DNA from: JAISGQ01 sp045604155
GTDB lineage: Bacteria > Bacillota > Clostridia > Oscillospirales > Acutalibacteraceae
Assembly: GCA_045604155.1 (NCBI GenBank)
Contig: JAZUNN010000083.1
Location: 16,387-80,386, forward strand
Direction: 5' to 3'
Length of the DNA: 64,000 nucleotides
The translations under genes were made by a program, and so were the position numbers. Under the pieces are notes generated by a model, which saw only the letters and a program-made list of their open reading frames with translations, did no database searches and was not told where the DNA came from. Shown here piece by piece: positions 16,566 through 24,658 of this stretch (its first letter is position 1; each line of letters begins with the position of its first letter).

Positions 16566-18012
16566 TGCTGTAATCAATACCCTCGACAGAAAATCCCACA
16601 TCAATTCTGAGATATACGGCCATTTTTCCGAGCATCTCGGAAGATGCATCTACAAGGGCATTTATGTCGGAGAGGATTCTCCCATCCCCAACACTGACGG
16701 TGTCAGAAATGATATTATAGAAGCCTTCAGACAGATAAAAATGCCTGTACTTCGCTGGCCCGGCGGATGCTTTGCGGATGAATACCACTGGAAGGACGGC
16801 ATCGGTGAAAAAACTGAGCGTCCCAGAATGGTAAACACCCACTGGGGTGGTGTTACAGAAGACAACGCCTTCGGCACACATGAATTTTTCAACCTCTGCG
16901 AAAAAATCGGCTGTGAGCCTTATCTTGCTGCAAATCTTGGCAGCGGCACTGTAGAGGAGCTTGCCGACTGGATTGAATATATCACCTTTGACGGCGTTTC
17001 TCCCATGGCTGACCTTCGCCGCAGCAACGGACGGAACAAGCCATGGAAGCTTAAATATCTTGGTATCGGCAACGAAAACTGGGGTTGCGGAGGAAGCATG
17101 CGTCCTGAATTCTACGCAGACGAATACCGCAGATATCAGACATACTGCCGCAATTTCAGCGGCAACGAGCTTTTCAAAATCGCCTGCGGACCCAATTCAG
17201 ACGATTACGACTGGACAGAAAAGCTTCTGCAGAATGTAAATGAATGGCACACACGTGCTATTTCTCTCCATTATTACACTGTCCCCACAGGCGACTGGAA
17301 CCACAAAGGCAGTGCCACTGAATTTTCCGACAAGGAATATTACGACACCATTTCACGCACTCTGTATATGGAAAAGCTTATTGACACGCACAGTTCCATA
17401 ATCAGGCGCTACAGTGACAAAATAAAGCTTATTGTTGACGAATGGGGCTGCTGGTATGATGTGGAGGAAGGTACAAATCCCGGATTCCTGTATCAGCAGA
17501 ATTCCATGCGTGATGCTATTATTGCAGCGATAAACCTTAATCTTTTCAACAACCGTTCTGATGTTGTCTGCATGGCAAACCTTGCTCAGGCTGTGAATGT
17601 GCTTCAGGCTCTTATCCTCACAGAAGGTGAAGAGCTTGTAAAAACTCCAACTTATCATGTATTTGATATGTTCAAGACCCATCAGGATTCTGAACTTGTA
17701 TACAGCTTCACCGAAAACGAAAATATCAACGATATTCCTGCTGTTTCCTGCTCGGCTTCTGTCAGAAACGGAGAGCTTACCTTCACCTGCTCAAACTGCA
17801 GTCTGGAGGATGATTTTGAAATTGATTGTCTGCTGACAGGCGGAGATTTTTCTTCCGCTCGGGGACTTGTTCTTACCAATGAAGTTCATGCCTGCAACGA
17901 TTTTGATTCTCCCGAAAATGTTATACCCGGTAATCTTGATGTAAGTCTTTCAGGCAGCAGACTCACCTTCACTCTTCCCCGCTGCTCCGTTGTTTCTATA
18001 ATTATCAAATGA
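16552..18012 (+). CDS. GH51 alpha-L-arabinofuranosidase
   Basis: Releases terminal arabinofuranose from arabinan- or arabinoxylan-derived oligosaccharides. 486 residues, the usual length for intracellular GH51 enzymes. The acid/base glutamate is E175 in GNENWGCGG, and the nucleophile is E297 in IVDEWGCWYD. RWPGGCFAD near residue 68 is a family hallmark. There is no signal peptide, so it acts on sugars already imported. It starts inside the end of the gtrA-like gene, and its TGA overlaps the ATG of the next small gene (ATGA), so the three form one translational unit. Confidence 0.93.
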   Translation: MKKLNAVINTLDRKSHINSEIYGHFSEHLGRCIYKGIYVGEDSPIPNTDGVRNDIIEAFRQIKMPVLRWPGGCFADEYHWKDGIGEKTERPRMVNTHWGGVTEDNAFGTHEFFNLCEKIGCEPYLAANLGSGTVEELADWIEYITFDGVSPMADLRRSNGRNKPWKLKYLGIGNENWGCGGSMRPEFYADEYRRYQTYCRNFSGNELFKIACGPNSDDYDWTEKLLQNVNEWHTRAISLHYYTVPTGDWNHKGSATEFSDKEYYDTISRTLYMEKLIDTHSSIIRRYSDKIKLIVDEWGCWYDVEEGTNPGFLYQQNSMRDAIIAAINLNLFNNRSDVVCMANLAQAVNVLQALILTEGEELVKTPTYHVFDMFKTHQDSELVYSFTENENINDIPAVSCSASVRNGELTFTCSNCSLEDDFEIDCLLTGGDFSSARGLVLTNEVHACNDFDSPENVIPGNLDVSLSGSRLTFTLPRCSVVSIIIK

Positions 18013-18269
18013 ACGAGAAAAGTATAAAGTGCGGCAGATGTCTGCTTTCTGAGTTTGACAGCGAGAAATTCATCACAACAATAGCCGAGTACATTTCTGT
18101 AATTCCCCCTCACAAAAAGGTTACCGATGAGGAATACAGACGAAGACTGAGTATCTGCCGTGAATGCGAGCTGCTCAATGACGGTCTGTGCGGTGAGTGC
18201 GGATGCTTTGTGGAAGTAAGAGCTGTAAAAAAAGAAAAAAGCTGTCCTCACCCTGATAAAAAATGGTAG
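18009..18269 (+). CDS. small cysteine-rich protein (DUF6171-like)
   Basis: 86-residue soluble protein with Cys pairs CGRC at residues 8-11, then C-x2-C around CRECELL, and CGECGC near residue 60, plus a final CPHP; this pattern suggests a zinc-binding fold. It resembles the short DUF6171 proteins of Clostridia, though I cannot confirm that without a profile search. The ATG overlaps the GH51 stop codon (ATGA), and a terminator follows directly. Function unknown. Confidence 0.75.
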   Translation: MNEKSIKCGRCLLSEFDSEKFITTIAEYISVIPPHKKVTDEEYRRRLSICRECELLNDGLCGECGCFVEVRAVKKEKSCPHPDKKW

Positions 18270-18272
18270 ACG

Positions 18273-18303
18273 AAAGCCCTTGCTTTTTGCAAGGGCTTTT
18301 TCT
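18273..18303 (+). terminator. terminator of the GH51 operon
   Basis: Eleven-base stem AAAGCCCTTGC with a T5 loop, ending in a run of T. Its end touches the stop codon of the convergent metallopeptidase gene, so it may serve both directions. Confidence 0.85.
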
Positions 18304-19346
18304 CATTTGCAGATATATTCTTCCATGAATTCACGTACGACTTCGGGAAGAGTATCAACCTTCTCTGCATTGCCGCAGGCTTCAAGTCCCACAAGATAAA
18401 ACTGGAGTGATTCACAGAAAAACTCGCTGCAATTCATCTTATGGTGTTCGGAATAGGCATATATGCCGAGGTCCTCATCCATAAGTCTGCTGTAAATCTT
18501 TTTGAACTCATTCTTCTGTGCATTGCTGAGGTATTCCTTGTAAATATAATGACCAAGCTCATGAATTGCTGCTTCGTCAATATAATCAAGAGTTGTGATG
18601 ACAGTTTTTTGGCTGAAAACTGTCAGACCGATTATCTTTCCTTCCACATTAACTTCATCGTCAATGTTCTCGTCCTCAAGAAAGTCTGCTATTTCCTTAT
18701 CCGTAACACAGTATGTCCAGCCATCTTCATTGAACTGTGACCAGACTTCAGGCAAAAGAGAGAAATACTTTTCAAGATATTCGTTTGCTGCTTTTATTTC
18801 TTCACCGTTCATGCTTTCGTCTGCGTAGAATCCATCTGCAATTACAGGCTTGTGGGATACTTCACTTACTCTGACGTATGCAGTTTTACATTTGTATGTT
18901 ACTCTCATCCACGCTCCGTTTGTGGAGCTCATACTGAGGGATGCATTTGTATCTGCGATGCAGATAATCTCAGACTCATCGTCTGCTTCGCTCATGAGAA
19001 GAGTGTCGTCATCCTTTGCATATACAACACCATACTCCTTTACCCACGTGCGTTCATCGGAAAGATTTTCATTGCATACATAGCCTGCACCAAATATTCC
19101 GATTATTTTTGTATATCCCATTTCTGTTTCCATGCATGTGACGGGAGTGTTTACTTCAAGCACCGCTGTGCTTCTTTTTTCATCTGCACTGATATATACA
19201 TTGCATCTTTCTGAAATATACCTGATTTTTATGTCAGCATCTTCTGCTGCTATTGTATTTGCAGCAAAGGCAATCACTGCAAAAACAAGGACTGCGAAAG
19301 TAATTAAAGATACAGTTATCCTGCGAGTTATGAGTGTCTTAGTCAT
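18303..19346 (-). CDS. exported SH3-like / gluzincin metallopeptidase-like protein
   Basis: 347-residue protein with a basic start and one hydrophobic segment (about residues 9-34), ending in an AxA-like site, which suggests export or an N-terminal anchor. Residues about 40-165 look like two bacterial SH3-like repeats. The C-terminal half holds a zinc-protease motif HELGH at 262-266 and, 42-46 residues later, CSEFFCES, which resembles the second zinc-ligand helix of the anthrax lethal-factor-like (ATLF) clan. The match to a named family is inferred from motifs only. The frame extends 12 codons upstream, but GGAGGAAATA before the ATG at 19346 fixes the start. It is monocistronic with a long folded leader. 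Confidence 0.8.
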   Translation of the reverse strand: MTKTLITRRITVSLITFAVLVFAVIAFAANTIAAEDADIKIRYISERCNVYISADEKRSTAVLEVNTPVTCMETEMGYTKIIGIFGAGYVCNENLSDERTWVKEYGVVYAKDDDTLLMSEADDESEIICIADTNASLSMSSTNGAWMRVTYKCKTAYVRVSEVSHKPVIADGFYADESMNGEEIKAANEYLEKYFSLLPEVWSQFNEDGWTYCVTDKEIADFLEDENIDDEVNVEGKIIGLTVFSQKTVITTLDYIDEAAIHELGHYIYKEYLSNAQKNEFKKIYSRLMDEDLGIYAYSEHHKMNCSEFFCESLQFYLVGLEACGNAEKVDTLPEVVREFMEEYICK

Positions 19347-19490
19347 GATTATTTCCTCCATACGGATTCCGCTCGCAGTCATACCTTTTCAAAGGTCACT
19401 GATACTTACGGAACCTTGCGTAAATTTGAAACTGACTAATAAAGCACTTATTTCCTCGCGAGATTTTCGGTTGCTTTACCTTGCACCCAT
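19347..19490 (-). promoter_or_regulatory. structured 5' leader of the metallopeptidase gene
   Basis: About 140 bases upstream hold several stems: TAAAGCA/TGCTTTA arms at 19440-19446 and 19472-19478, enclosing the palindrome CTCGCGAG; TTACG/CGTAA at 19406-19423; and ACCTTT/AAAGGT at 19383-19396. I do not recognise a known riboswitch class. Only a weak promoter candidate (TAGACA-N17-TATGGG) is seen upstream. It may be a regulatory leader. Confidence 0.4.
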
Positions 19491-19557
19491 AGAATATCAT
19501 CCCATATGGTCTGTTCTGATTTTTGTCTACCGGAAGAATGGTTTTTGCACTCTGAAT

Positions 19558-19595
19558 AAAAAAGACAGAGAGTTTAGATTAAACTCTCTGTCTTT
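19558..19595 (-). terminator. terminator after the first patatin gene
   Basis: Sixteen-base stem (19561-19576 with 19580-19595) with a 3-base loop, followed on the minus strand by a T-rich tail. It lies 15 bases after the stop codon. Confidence 0.85.
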
Positions 19596-19609
19596 TGATT
19601 GTTCTGTTT

Positions 19610-20452
19610 TCAGCTGAGAAATCCTCTGATTTCGCTAAGCCTTTTCTCTGCCTCTTTTCTTCCCATATCATATGCTTTTCTCAGATTTTCCGGATTTCTC
19701 TCCATCTTTCCTATCGGCAGTTTTTCAGGAGGTCTTATAACAAGCGCATCTCCGGTCTTTTCTCTGCTGCATATATAATTTATAAGCTCATTGTACTCAG
19801 TATGACGTTTTTTCAATTTCTCTGTTACCTTCGGGTATTTTTTCAGTGCAAGCTTCAGCACCCACATAAGCGATTGCTTTTTCTTTACATATCCGTACGG
19901 TCTTGTAAGCACAACTATATTCTTTTCATATCCTATGCTTTCAAAATATCTGAGGGGTATTGCATCGGCAATTCCTCCGTCAAGCAGCTTCATGCCGTCA
20001 AGTTCCACAACATTTGCCAGCACGGGCATTGATGCAGAGGCTCTCATCCATTCAATGGCTTCTCTCGCATCGTCACATTTTCTGTAAACAGCTTCGCCCG
20101 TTGTCACATCCGTACACACAACATGAAACTCCATTGGATTATTATTGAATGTTTCAAGATCAAAGATATCATATTCAAAAGGCACTACATGATAACAGAA
20201 TTCCGCATTATAAAGATCACCCGTTTTAATAAGTGAACCTATGCCGCAATATCTCTTATCCCTGCAGAATCTTGTGTTGTACCTTATTACTCTGCCAATC
20301 TGTTTTGATTTATAGTTGCATCCAAACGCTGCTCCTGCTGATACTCCAATGGCTCCGTCAAATTCTATTCCCGATTCCATAAGAACATCTATTACACCTG
20401 CAGTGAACATTCCACGCATTGCGCCGCCTTCCATTACAAGTCCTTTTTTCAA
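19610..20452 (-). CDS. patatin-like phospholipase family protein
   Basis: Ser-Asp dyad lipid acyl hydrolase of the patatin/RssA type, predicted cytoplasmic. 280 residues from a TTG start. The oxyanion loop is EGGAMRG, the nucleophile is Ser38 in GVSAG, and the aspartate is in LLDGG. The start is set by GAGGAGG seven bases before the TTG at 20452; no ATG fits as well, and the frame upstream of it has no family-like sequence. It is divergent from the lacI-type gene and sits alone between its own promoter and terminator. Substrate unknown. Confidence 0.85.
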   Translation of the reverse strand: MKKGLVMEGGAMRGMFTAGVIDVLMESGIEFDGAIGVSAGAAFGCNYKSKQIGRVIRYNTRFCRDKRYCGIGSLIKTGDLYNAEFCYHVVPFEYDIFDLETFNNNPMEFHVVCTDVTTGEAVYRKCDDAREAIEWMRASASMPVLANVVELDGMKLLDGGIADAIPLRYFESIGYEKNIVVLTRPYGYVKKKQSLMWVLKLALKKYPKVTEKLKKRHTEYNELINYICSREKTGDALVIRPPEKLPIGKMERNPENLRKAYDMGRKEAEKRLSEIRGFLS

Positions 20453-20483
20453 ACGGCACACCTCCTCTTTCTGTCTGAATAAC

Positions 20484-20512
20484 AGAATAGCACACATTTT
20501 TCCTGCACGCAA
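20484..20512 (-). promoter_or_regulatory. promoter of the first patatin gene
   Basis: Minus-strand TTGCGT (20507-20512), 17-base spacer, TATTCT (20484-20489), about 30 bases before the TTG start codon. Confidence 0.55.
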
Positions 20513-20593
20513 ATCTGTTGTATAATTTTTCCCTGCTGATCACATTTATTTCACATAAGCTTCTGAGAATCCGACAAATAAATTCCAAAGATT

Positions 20594-20635
20594 TTTGCGC
20601 AAATTCTTGCATTTTGTTGCGCATAGTTGTATAAT
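20594..20635 (+). promoter_or_regulatory. promoter and possible operator of the lacI-type gene
   Basis: TTGCAT (20607-20612), 17-base spacer, TATAAT (20630-20635). A perfect palindrome TTTGCGCAAA (20594-20603) lies just upstream, and the core TTGCGCA is repeated at 20617-20623, 22 bases from the first copy and inside the spacer. Two turns of helix apart with a central CG, these look like an autoregulatory operator for the LacI-family protein. This is inference. Confidence 0.6.
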
Positions 20636-20677
20636 AATTACACAAATTACACATTCAAGCGCAAAGGAGTCCTGATT

Positions 20678-21676
20678 ATGGGCAACAAAGTCACAATAGA
20701 GGATATTGCGAAAATCCTTGGAATATCGAAAGCAACTGTTTCTCGTGCAATTTCCGGAAAAGGACGTGTAAGCGAAGCAACGAGAAATGAAGTCATGCGT
20801 GTAATGGCTGAGCAGAATTATCAGCCTACTTCCGCTCAGAAAGATTCTTTTGACAAGAAAAACGGCACCATTGCCGCTGTAATGCCTGCCGATTTTGCAA
20901 ATACCAGTTCAACTTTCTTTCTTGAATGTCTGTTTTCTGTTTTCAGCACAGCAAATAATGCTTCATATGATGTCATAATCACAAGTAATTCTTTTAACGA
21001 TGTGGACTCTGTTGAGCGACTTGTAAGAAGCGGCAAGATAGACGGACTTATATTCCTTCGTTCAACGATTCTCGACAACTACGAGAAGCTTCTGAACGAG
21101 TGCAATATGCCCTTTGTAATGATAGGTCCTCCTCCGAGGCCTGACATTCATCACGTTGACAACGACAACATAGCAGCAAGCCGTGAGCTTACCGAGCATC
21201 TTCTGGACATGGGCTGCAAGCGTGTTGCATTTCTCGGCCCCGATATCAATTCAACTGCATTCAATCACAGAATGAAAGGTTATGTTGAGGCCTACCGTCT
21301 GCATGAAATCGAAGTTGACCCTTCTCTCATTCACATGAATCTGAAAAACGAACAGCTTGTTATCAATGCACTGTTCAAGCTCATGAACACAAATCCGCCA
21401 GATGCTATAATCACTGCAGACGATACCCTTTGTTACTGGACACTTATGAATCTTGATGTGCTCAATCTTACAATTCCGAAAGATGTCAAGATTGCCAGTT
21501 TTAATGACAGCTCCGTACTTTCTACCCATCAGCCTGCAATTACTGCTGTCAATATAAATCCTCACAGCCTTGGCGACAAGGCCTGCCGTGTTCTGCTGAA
21601 GCTTATCGAAGATTCCGATGCACCTCTGCACAGTACAGTTCCTTATGAAATAATCCTTCGCCGTTCCACTTTATAG
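20678..21676 (+). CDS. LacI-family transcriptional regulator
   Basis: 332-residue sugar-responsive repressor type. The N-terminal HTH reads VTIEDIAKILGISKATVSRA, followed by the hinge helix region (NQPTSAQ-like position). The remainder is the periplasmic-binding-protein-like sensor core (FVMIGPPP, CKRVAFLGPD, DAIITADDTLC, ASFNDSS). An ATG at 20627 is in frame, but it lies within the promoter; AAAGGAG before the ATG at 20678 fixes the start. There is no sugar gene next to it, so the ligand and regulon are open; the GH51, GH13 and GH36 genes are candidates by distance only. Confidence 0.92.
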   Translation: MGNKVTIEDIAKILGISKATVSRAISGKGRVSEATRNEVMRVMAEQNYQPTSAQKDSFDKKNGTIAAVMPADFANTSSTFFLECLFSVFSTANNASYDVIITSNSFNDVDSVERLVRSGKIDGLIFLRSTILDNYEKLLNECNMPFVMIGPPPRPDIHHVDNDNIAASRELTEHLLDMGCKRVAFLGPDINSTAFNHRMKGYVEAYRLHEIEVDPSLIHMNLKNEQLVINALFKLMNTNPPDAIITADDTLCYWTLMNLDVLNLTIPKDVKIASFNDSSVLSTHQPAITAVNINPHSLGDKACRVLLKLIEDSDAPLHSTVPYEIILRRSTL

Positions 21677-21724
21677 GAATATTTTTCTGTTTGCTGCGGA
21701 ACACTTCCTACGGAGGTGTTTTCG

Positions 21725-21910
21725 ATGACAGACAGCAGATATGATGATCTTCCCGTCGGTTTCGGCATGGCATTATCTCAGAATGTCTACGCAATGGAAT
21801 ATTTTTCCGCTCTGCCCAAACAAAAGCAGCGTGCAATTATTGATCAGGCAAAATATGTATCCTCTTCCTCAGAGATGCATAATTTCGTCAATAGCCTGAT
21901 ACAGCATTGA
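21725..21910 (+). CDS. small hypothetical protein, 61 residues
   Basis: Real by context: GGAGGT lies seven bases before the ATG at 21725, and a terminator follows 8 bases after the stop. The protein begins MTDSRYDDLPVGFGMAL and contains helical sequence (PKQKQRAIIDQAKYV) without Cys, membrane segments or a known motif. It may be expressed with the lacI-type gene upstream (48-base gap, no separate promoter seen). Function unknown. Confidence 0.7.
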   Translation: MTDSRYDDLPVGFGMALSQNVYAMEYFSALPKQKQRAIIDQAKYVSSSSEMHNFVNSLIQH

Positions 21911-21918
21911 TACATCAG

Positions 21919-21949
21919 AAAATCCCGAAGGCAAAACCTTCGGGATTTT
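21919..21949. terminator. bidirectional terminator
   Basis: Thirteen-base stem AAAATCCCGAAGG with a 5-base loop and A/T tracts on both sides, placed between the convergent 61-residue gene and the HD-domain gene. Confidence 0.85.
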
Positions 21950-21951
21950 AA

Positions 21952-22536
21952 TTATTGTTCGCCCTGCTCGTCAAGAGTCAGGTAATAACCTGGCAGGAAT
22001 TCATCTATAAATATTTTGACTTCTTCCATATCCATCTTTTCAATGGATGCAAGGGTGCTCTGCTCTGCAACACGGAATTCACCGTTTCCTGCCGTGCGTT
22101 CTTCAATGCACTTTATAAGCGCACTGAGTTTATCCGCAGCCTTCACTATTCCTGTTTCTTCCTCTGTTCCTCTTTCATACAGAAGCGGTTCATAGACCTC
22201 TCTCAGATCCTGCGGAAGCTTTTCGGTAAGTGCTTTTGATGCCATATTCTCAACCTGTTTGTATGCCTCACGCATCTCACTGCTGTAATACTTTACAGGT
22301 GTCGGCATATCGCCTGTTATTATCTCCCCTGCGTCATGATACAATGCCATAAGTACAACCTTGCCCGTATCAACATTGCCGCCAAGTCTTCTGTTTCTGA
22401 TTTCACAGAGCAGATGAGCTATCATTGTGGTTTCAAGCGTGTGCTCGCTGAGACTTTCAAGTCTTGTGTTCCTCATCAGCGCCCATCTTGATATATATTT
22501 CATTCTTGACATCATTGCCATAAAACTGCTTGTCAT
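21952..22536 (-). CDS. HD-domain 5'-deoxynucleotidase, YfbR-like
   Basis: Metal-dependent nucleotidase that dephosphorylates deoxynucleoside monophosphates (YfbR family). 194 residues. The metal ligands can be placed at H32 (LSEHTLE), H67-D68 (ALYHDAGE) and a later Asp in KAADKLSAL; GDMPTPVKYY is a family hallmark. It starts at the ATG at 22536 with a GGGGG-rich weak ribosome site. Monocistronic, divergent from the second patatin gene. Confidence 0.88.
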   Translation of the reverse strand: MTSSFMAMMSRMKYISRWALMRNTRLESLSEHTLETTMIAHLLCEIRNRRLGGNVDTGKVVLMALYHDAGEIITGDMPTPVKYYSSEMREAYKQVENMASKALTEKLPQDLREVYEPLLYERGTEEETGIVKAADKLSALIKCIEERTAGNGEFRVAEQSTLASIEKMDMEEVKIFIDEFLPGYYLTLDEQGEQ

Positions 22537-22567
22537 TCGGATTACCCCCGGAAGTTTTTGTTATATG

Positions 22568-22596
22568 ATTATATCAGCCCCTTTTTTCAAAGTAAA
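22568..22596 (-). promoter_or_regulatory. promoter of the YfbR-like gene
   Basis: Minus-strand TTTACT (22591-22596), 17-base spacer, TATAAT (22568-22573). It lies back to back with the patatin promoter. Confidence 0.5.
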
Positions 22597-22606
22597 GTAC
22601 ATCTTC

Positions 22607-22635
22607 TTGACATTTATTGCATATGCATCTAAAAT
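22607..22635 (+). promoter_or_regulatory. promoter of the second patatin gene
   Basis: TTGACA (22607-22612), 17-base spacer, TAAAAT (22630-22635), about 38 bases before the start codon. Confidence 0.7.
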
Positions 22636-22672
22636 ATAAATGTATTATTATATCTTTGACGGAGGTACATAT

Positions 22673-23614
22673 ATGAACGATTATGCTCTTATTTTGGCAG
22701 GCGGCGGCGGAAAAGGCGCTTATCAGATTGGTGTCTGGCGTGCTCTGCGTGAGTTTGGTGCAGATAAAATAATCGGTGCTGTTGCCGGTACCTCAGTTGG
22801 TGCACTCAACGGTGCAATGTATGTTTCCGGGGAATATGAAAAAGCTGTGCGTCTTTGGAGAAATATCAAGCAAAGCGATATTCTCACTCCCTTTGATATT
22901 CAGCGTACTGTTGGCGGAAGCGGTTTCCTCAATACACTCCTGAGAGATGTAAGCAACTTTATCGGTGTAGGTAAAACAGGCTTTTTCTCCCGTGAAGGAC
23001 TTTCAAGAATCATAAGAAACAATCTTAATTTCAAGGCTCTGAGAAAATCCTCCATGCCGTTTTACATAACACTTTTCAACCGTAAAACAATGGATGCGGA
23101 ATATATTCTTCTCGGCCACGAGGATACCGATGAACATATCGAAAAACTTCTCCTCGCCTCTTCCGCCATGCCTGTTGTTTTCGGCTCTGAAAATATTGGC
23201 GAGAGCACTTACTACGACGGCGGTCTGGTAGATAACTGCCCTATCGCTCCTCTTTATAATGACGGCTACAGAAAGTTTATTGTTGTCTGGCTCAACAATG
23301 AAGTTTCTGCTCCTGTTGTTGAATTTTCAACCGAGTTTCCCGATGCTTTTATCGTTAACATAATTCCGTCTGAGGCTCAGGGTAATTTCCTTACCGGAAC
23401 TCTGGATTTTTCAAGTACCGGTGTCAACAGAAGAATGCAGCTGGGATATACCGATGCGGTCTATGCACTCAGTGCAGCCTTCGGAAACGAGGAAAGCAAG
23501 GCTCTTGCACTCCTTGACAAGCACGCTCAGGAAGCTGCAAAGCGCAGATCAACTGCAATCAAAAATCTTAAGAAAATCGCCAAGGCAAAGGACAACACTC
23601 TTGCACTCAAGTAA
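22673..23614 (+). CDS. patatin-like phospholipase family protein
   Basis: Second patatin-fold acyl hydrolase, 313 residues, only distantly similar to the one at 19610-20452. It shows the glycine-rich oxyanion loop AGGGGKGAYQIG, the nucleophile elbow GTSVG and the dyad motif DGGLVDNCP. There is no signal peptide. ACGGAGG lies eight bases before the ATG at 22673; the upstream in-frame ATG at 22640 lies next to the -10 box and is rejected. Transcribed alone. Physiological substrate unknown; membrane lipid turnover is a family-level guess. Confidence 0.87.
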   Translation: MNDYALILAGGGGKGAYQIGVWRALREFGADKIIGAVAGTSVGALNGAMYVSGEYEKAVRLWRNIKQSDILTPFDIQRTVGGSGFLNTLLRDVSNFIGVGKTGFFSREGLSRIIRNNLNFKALRKSSMPFYITLFNRKTMDAEYILLGHEDTDEHIEKLLLASSAMPVVFGSENIGESTYYDGGLVDNCPIAPLYNDGYRKFIVVWLNNEVSAPVVEFSTEFPDAFIVNIIPSEAQGNFLTGTLDFSSTGVNRRMQLGYTDAVYALSAAFGNEESKALALLDKHAQEAAKRRSTAIKNLKKIAKAKDNTLALK

Positions 23615-23619
23615 CTTAA

Positions 23620-23646
23620 AAAGCCGCTCATCGAGCGGCTTTTATT
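23620..23646. terminator. terminator shared by patatin and epimerase genes
   Basis: Ten-base stem AAAGCCGCTC with a 3-base loop and a T-rich end. The last codons of the convergent epimerase gene run through this hairpin. Confidence 0.8.
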
Positions 23647-24503
23647 ATTTCTATGTATTTGTCGGCAAGGTCAAATATTCCGGGTCGTATATCCGAAAAC
23701 TCAAATCCTGCAGCGGTTGCTTTATCGGTATTTATGCTGTATTCCACCTCACCATTGTAAGGTGCAGCATCTCCATCGTCACTGAGGACAGCCTTTTTGC
23801 CGGTCTTTTTCTCGGTATATTCTATAATTTCTCTCAGACTTACTGTGCCTTTTGAACATCCGTTTATGGCTCCGGTAATATCTTTTTCCGCAAGATAAGC
23901 GATAAATCGACCTGCTTCTTCTGAAAAGATAAAGCCCATCTGACGGTCAATGTTGTCTATATACATGGGTGTTGAATTCATTGTGTGCTCGATATAAAAC
24001 AGCAGACGTTTTGTATAGTCGTCCTCTCCGATAACAAATGGATATCTTACAGCCAGCCAGTTTCTGTCACTGTATTTCTGCCACAGAGCATATTCTGCAT
24101 GGCGTTTTACTTCAGAATATGAAAAATCAGGACGGCTGCACCATATCAGATCACCTGCAAGTCCATCAAATTCATCCTCTTTCGTATCCATATGCTTCGG
24201 GTCATATACTGCCGTTGTTGACATATAGATATATCTGTCGCAGTCCACTGTATTCATGGCATATTTTATATCGTTTGAGCAGTAACCTATCTTATCTATA
24301 ACCGTATCAAAATGCAATCCCGCTAAGGCTTTTCTCATGCTCTCCTCATCTGTTCTGTCAAGGATCAGCCTTGATACTGAACTTCCGAAATTGTCAGGAG
24401 TATTTCCTCTTGTGGCTATGGTCACTTCATGTCCGTTTTTCAGAAGCTCATTTACCGTATGCACACCGAAAAACCTTGTTCCGCCAAGCACGAGAACCTT
24501 CAT
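23628..24503 (-). CDS. NAD-dependent epimerase/dehydratase family protein
   Basis: Rossmann-fold short-chain dehydrogenase-like protein, 291 residues. The nucleotide-binding loop is VLGGTRFFG at the very N-terminus. A YSEVKRHAE stretch (YxxxK-type catalytic pair) lies near residue 128. The sequence is close to the isoflavone-reductase-like or CSP41-like branch of extended SDRs, so sugar-nucleotide epimerisation is not assured. The start ATG at 24503 follows a GGAGG site. It has its own promoter and terminator, and its 3' end overlaps the terminator stem. Confidence 0.82.
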   Translation of the reverse strand: MKVLVLGGTRFFGVHTVNELLKNGHEVTIATRGNTPDNFGSSVSRLILDRTDEESMRKALAGLHFDTVIDKIGYCSNDIKYAMNTVDCDRYIYMSTTAVYDPKHMDTKEDEFDGLAGDLIWCSRPDFSYSEVKRHAEYALWQKYSDRNWLAVRYPFVIGEDDYTKRLLFYIEHTMNSTPMYIDNIDRQMGFIFSEEAGRFIAYLAEKDITGAINGCSKGTVSLREIIEYTEKKTGKKAVLSDDGDAAPYNGEVEYSINTDKATAAGFEFSDIRPGIFDLADKYIEIIKAAR

Positions 24504-24542
24504 TTTTTCTCCTCCAATACCTCTTTTCTTCTTTCTTTTCTT

Positions 24543-24571
24543 ATTATATTCACGTAATTAATTTCATTCAA
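24543..24571 (-). promoter_or_regulatory. promoter of the epimerase gene
   Basis: Minus-strand TTGAAT (24566-24571), 17-base spacer, TATAAT (24543-24548). Confidence 0.6.
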
Positions 24572-24629
24572 TATGTAAAAATAAACAAGTTGTTTTTCCA
24601 TCTGACATTTGTCCTATATAAAATGACAC

Positions 24630-24658
24630 TTGTATTTCACTGTCGATTGTGTTACAAT
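24630..24658 (+). promoter_or_regulatory. promoter of the pgk-tpiA-gpmI operon
   Basis: TTGTAT (24630-24635), 17-base spacer, TACAAT (24653-24658). The roughly 80-base leader contains a perfect inverted repeat GATTAAC-CTGA-GTTAATC at 24704-24721, eight bases before the AAAGGAAG ribosome site, which could be an operator or an RNA hairpin. Confidence 0.65.

Noticed and set aside
19383..19556. c-di-GMP riboswitch before the metallopeptidase gene
   Set aside because: The expected conserved core (GCAAA with ACGCAAAGC and a CCTAAG-type receptor) is not present; only an isolated ACGCAAGG resembles it.
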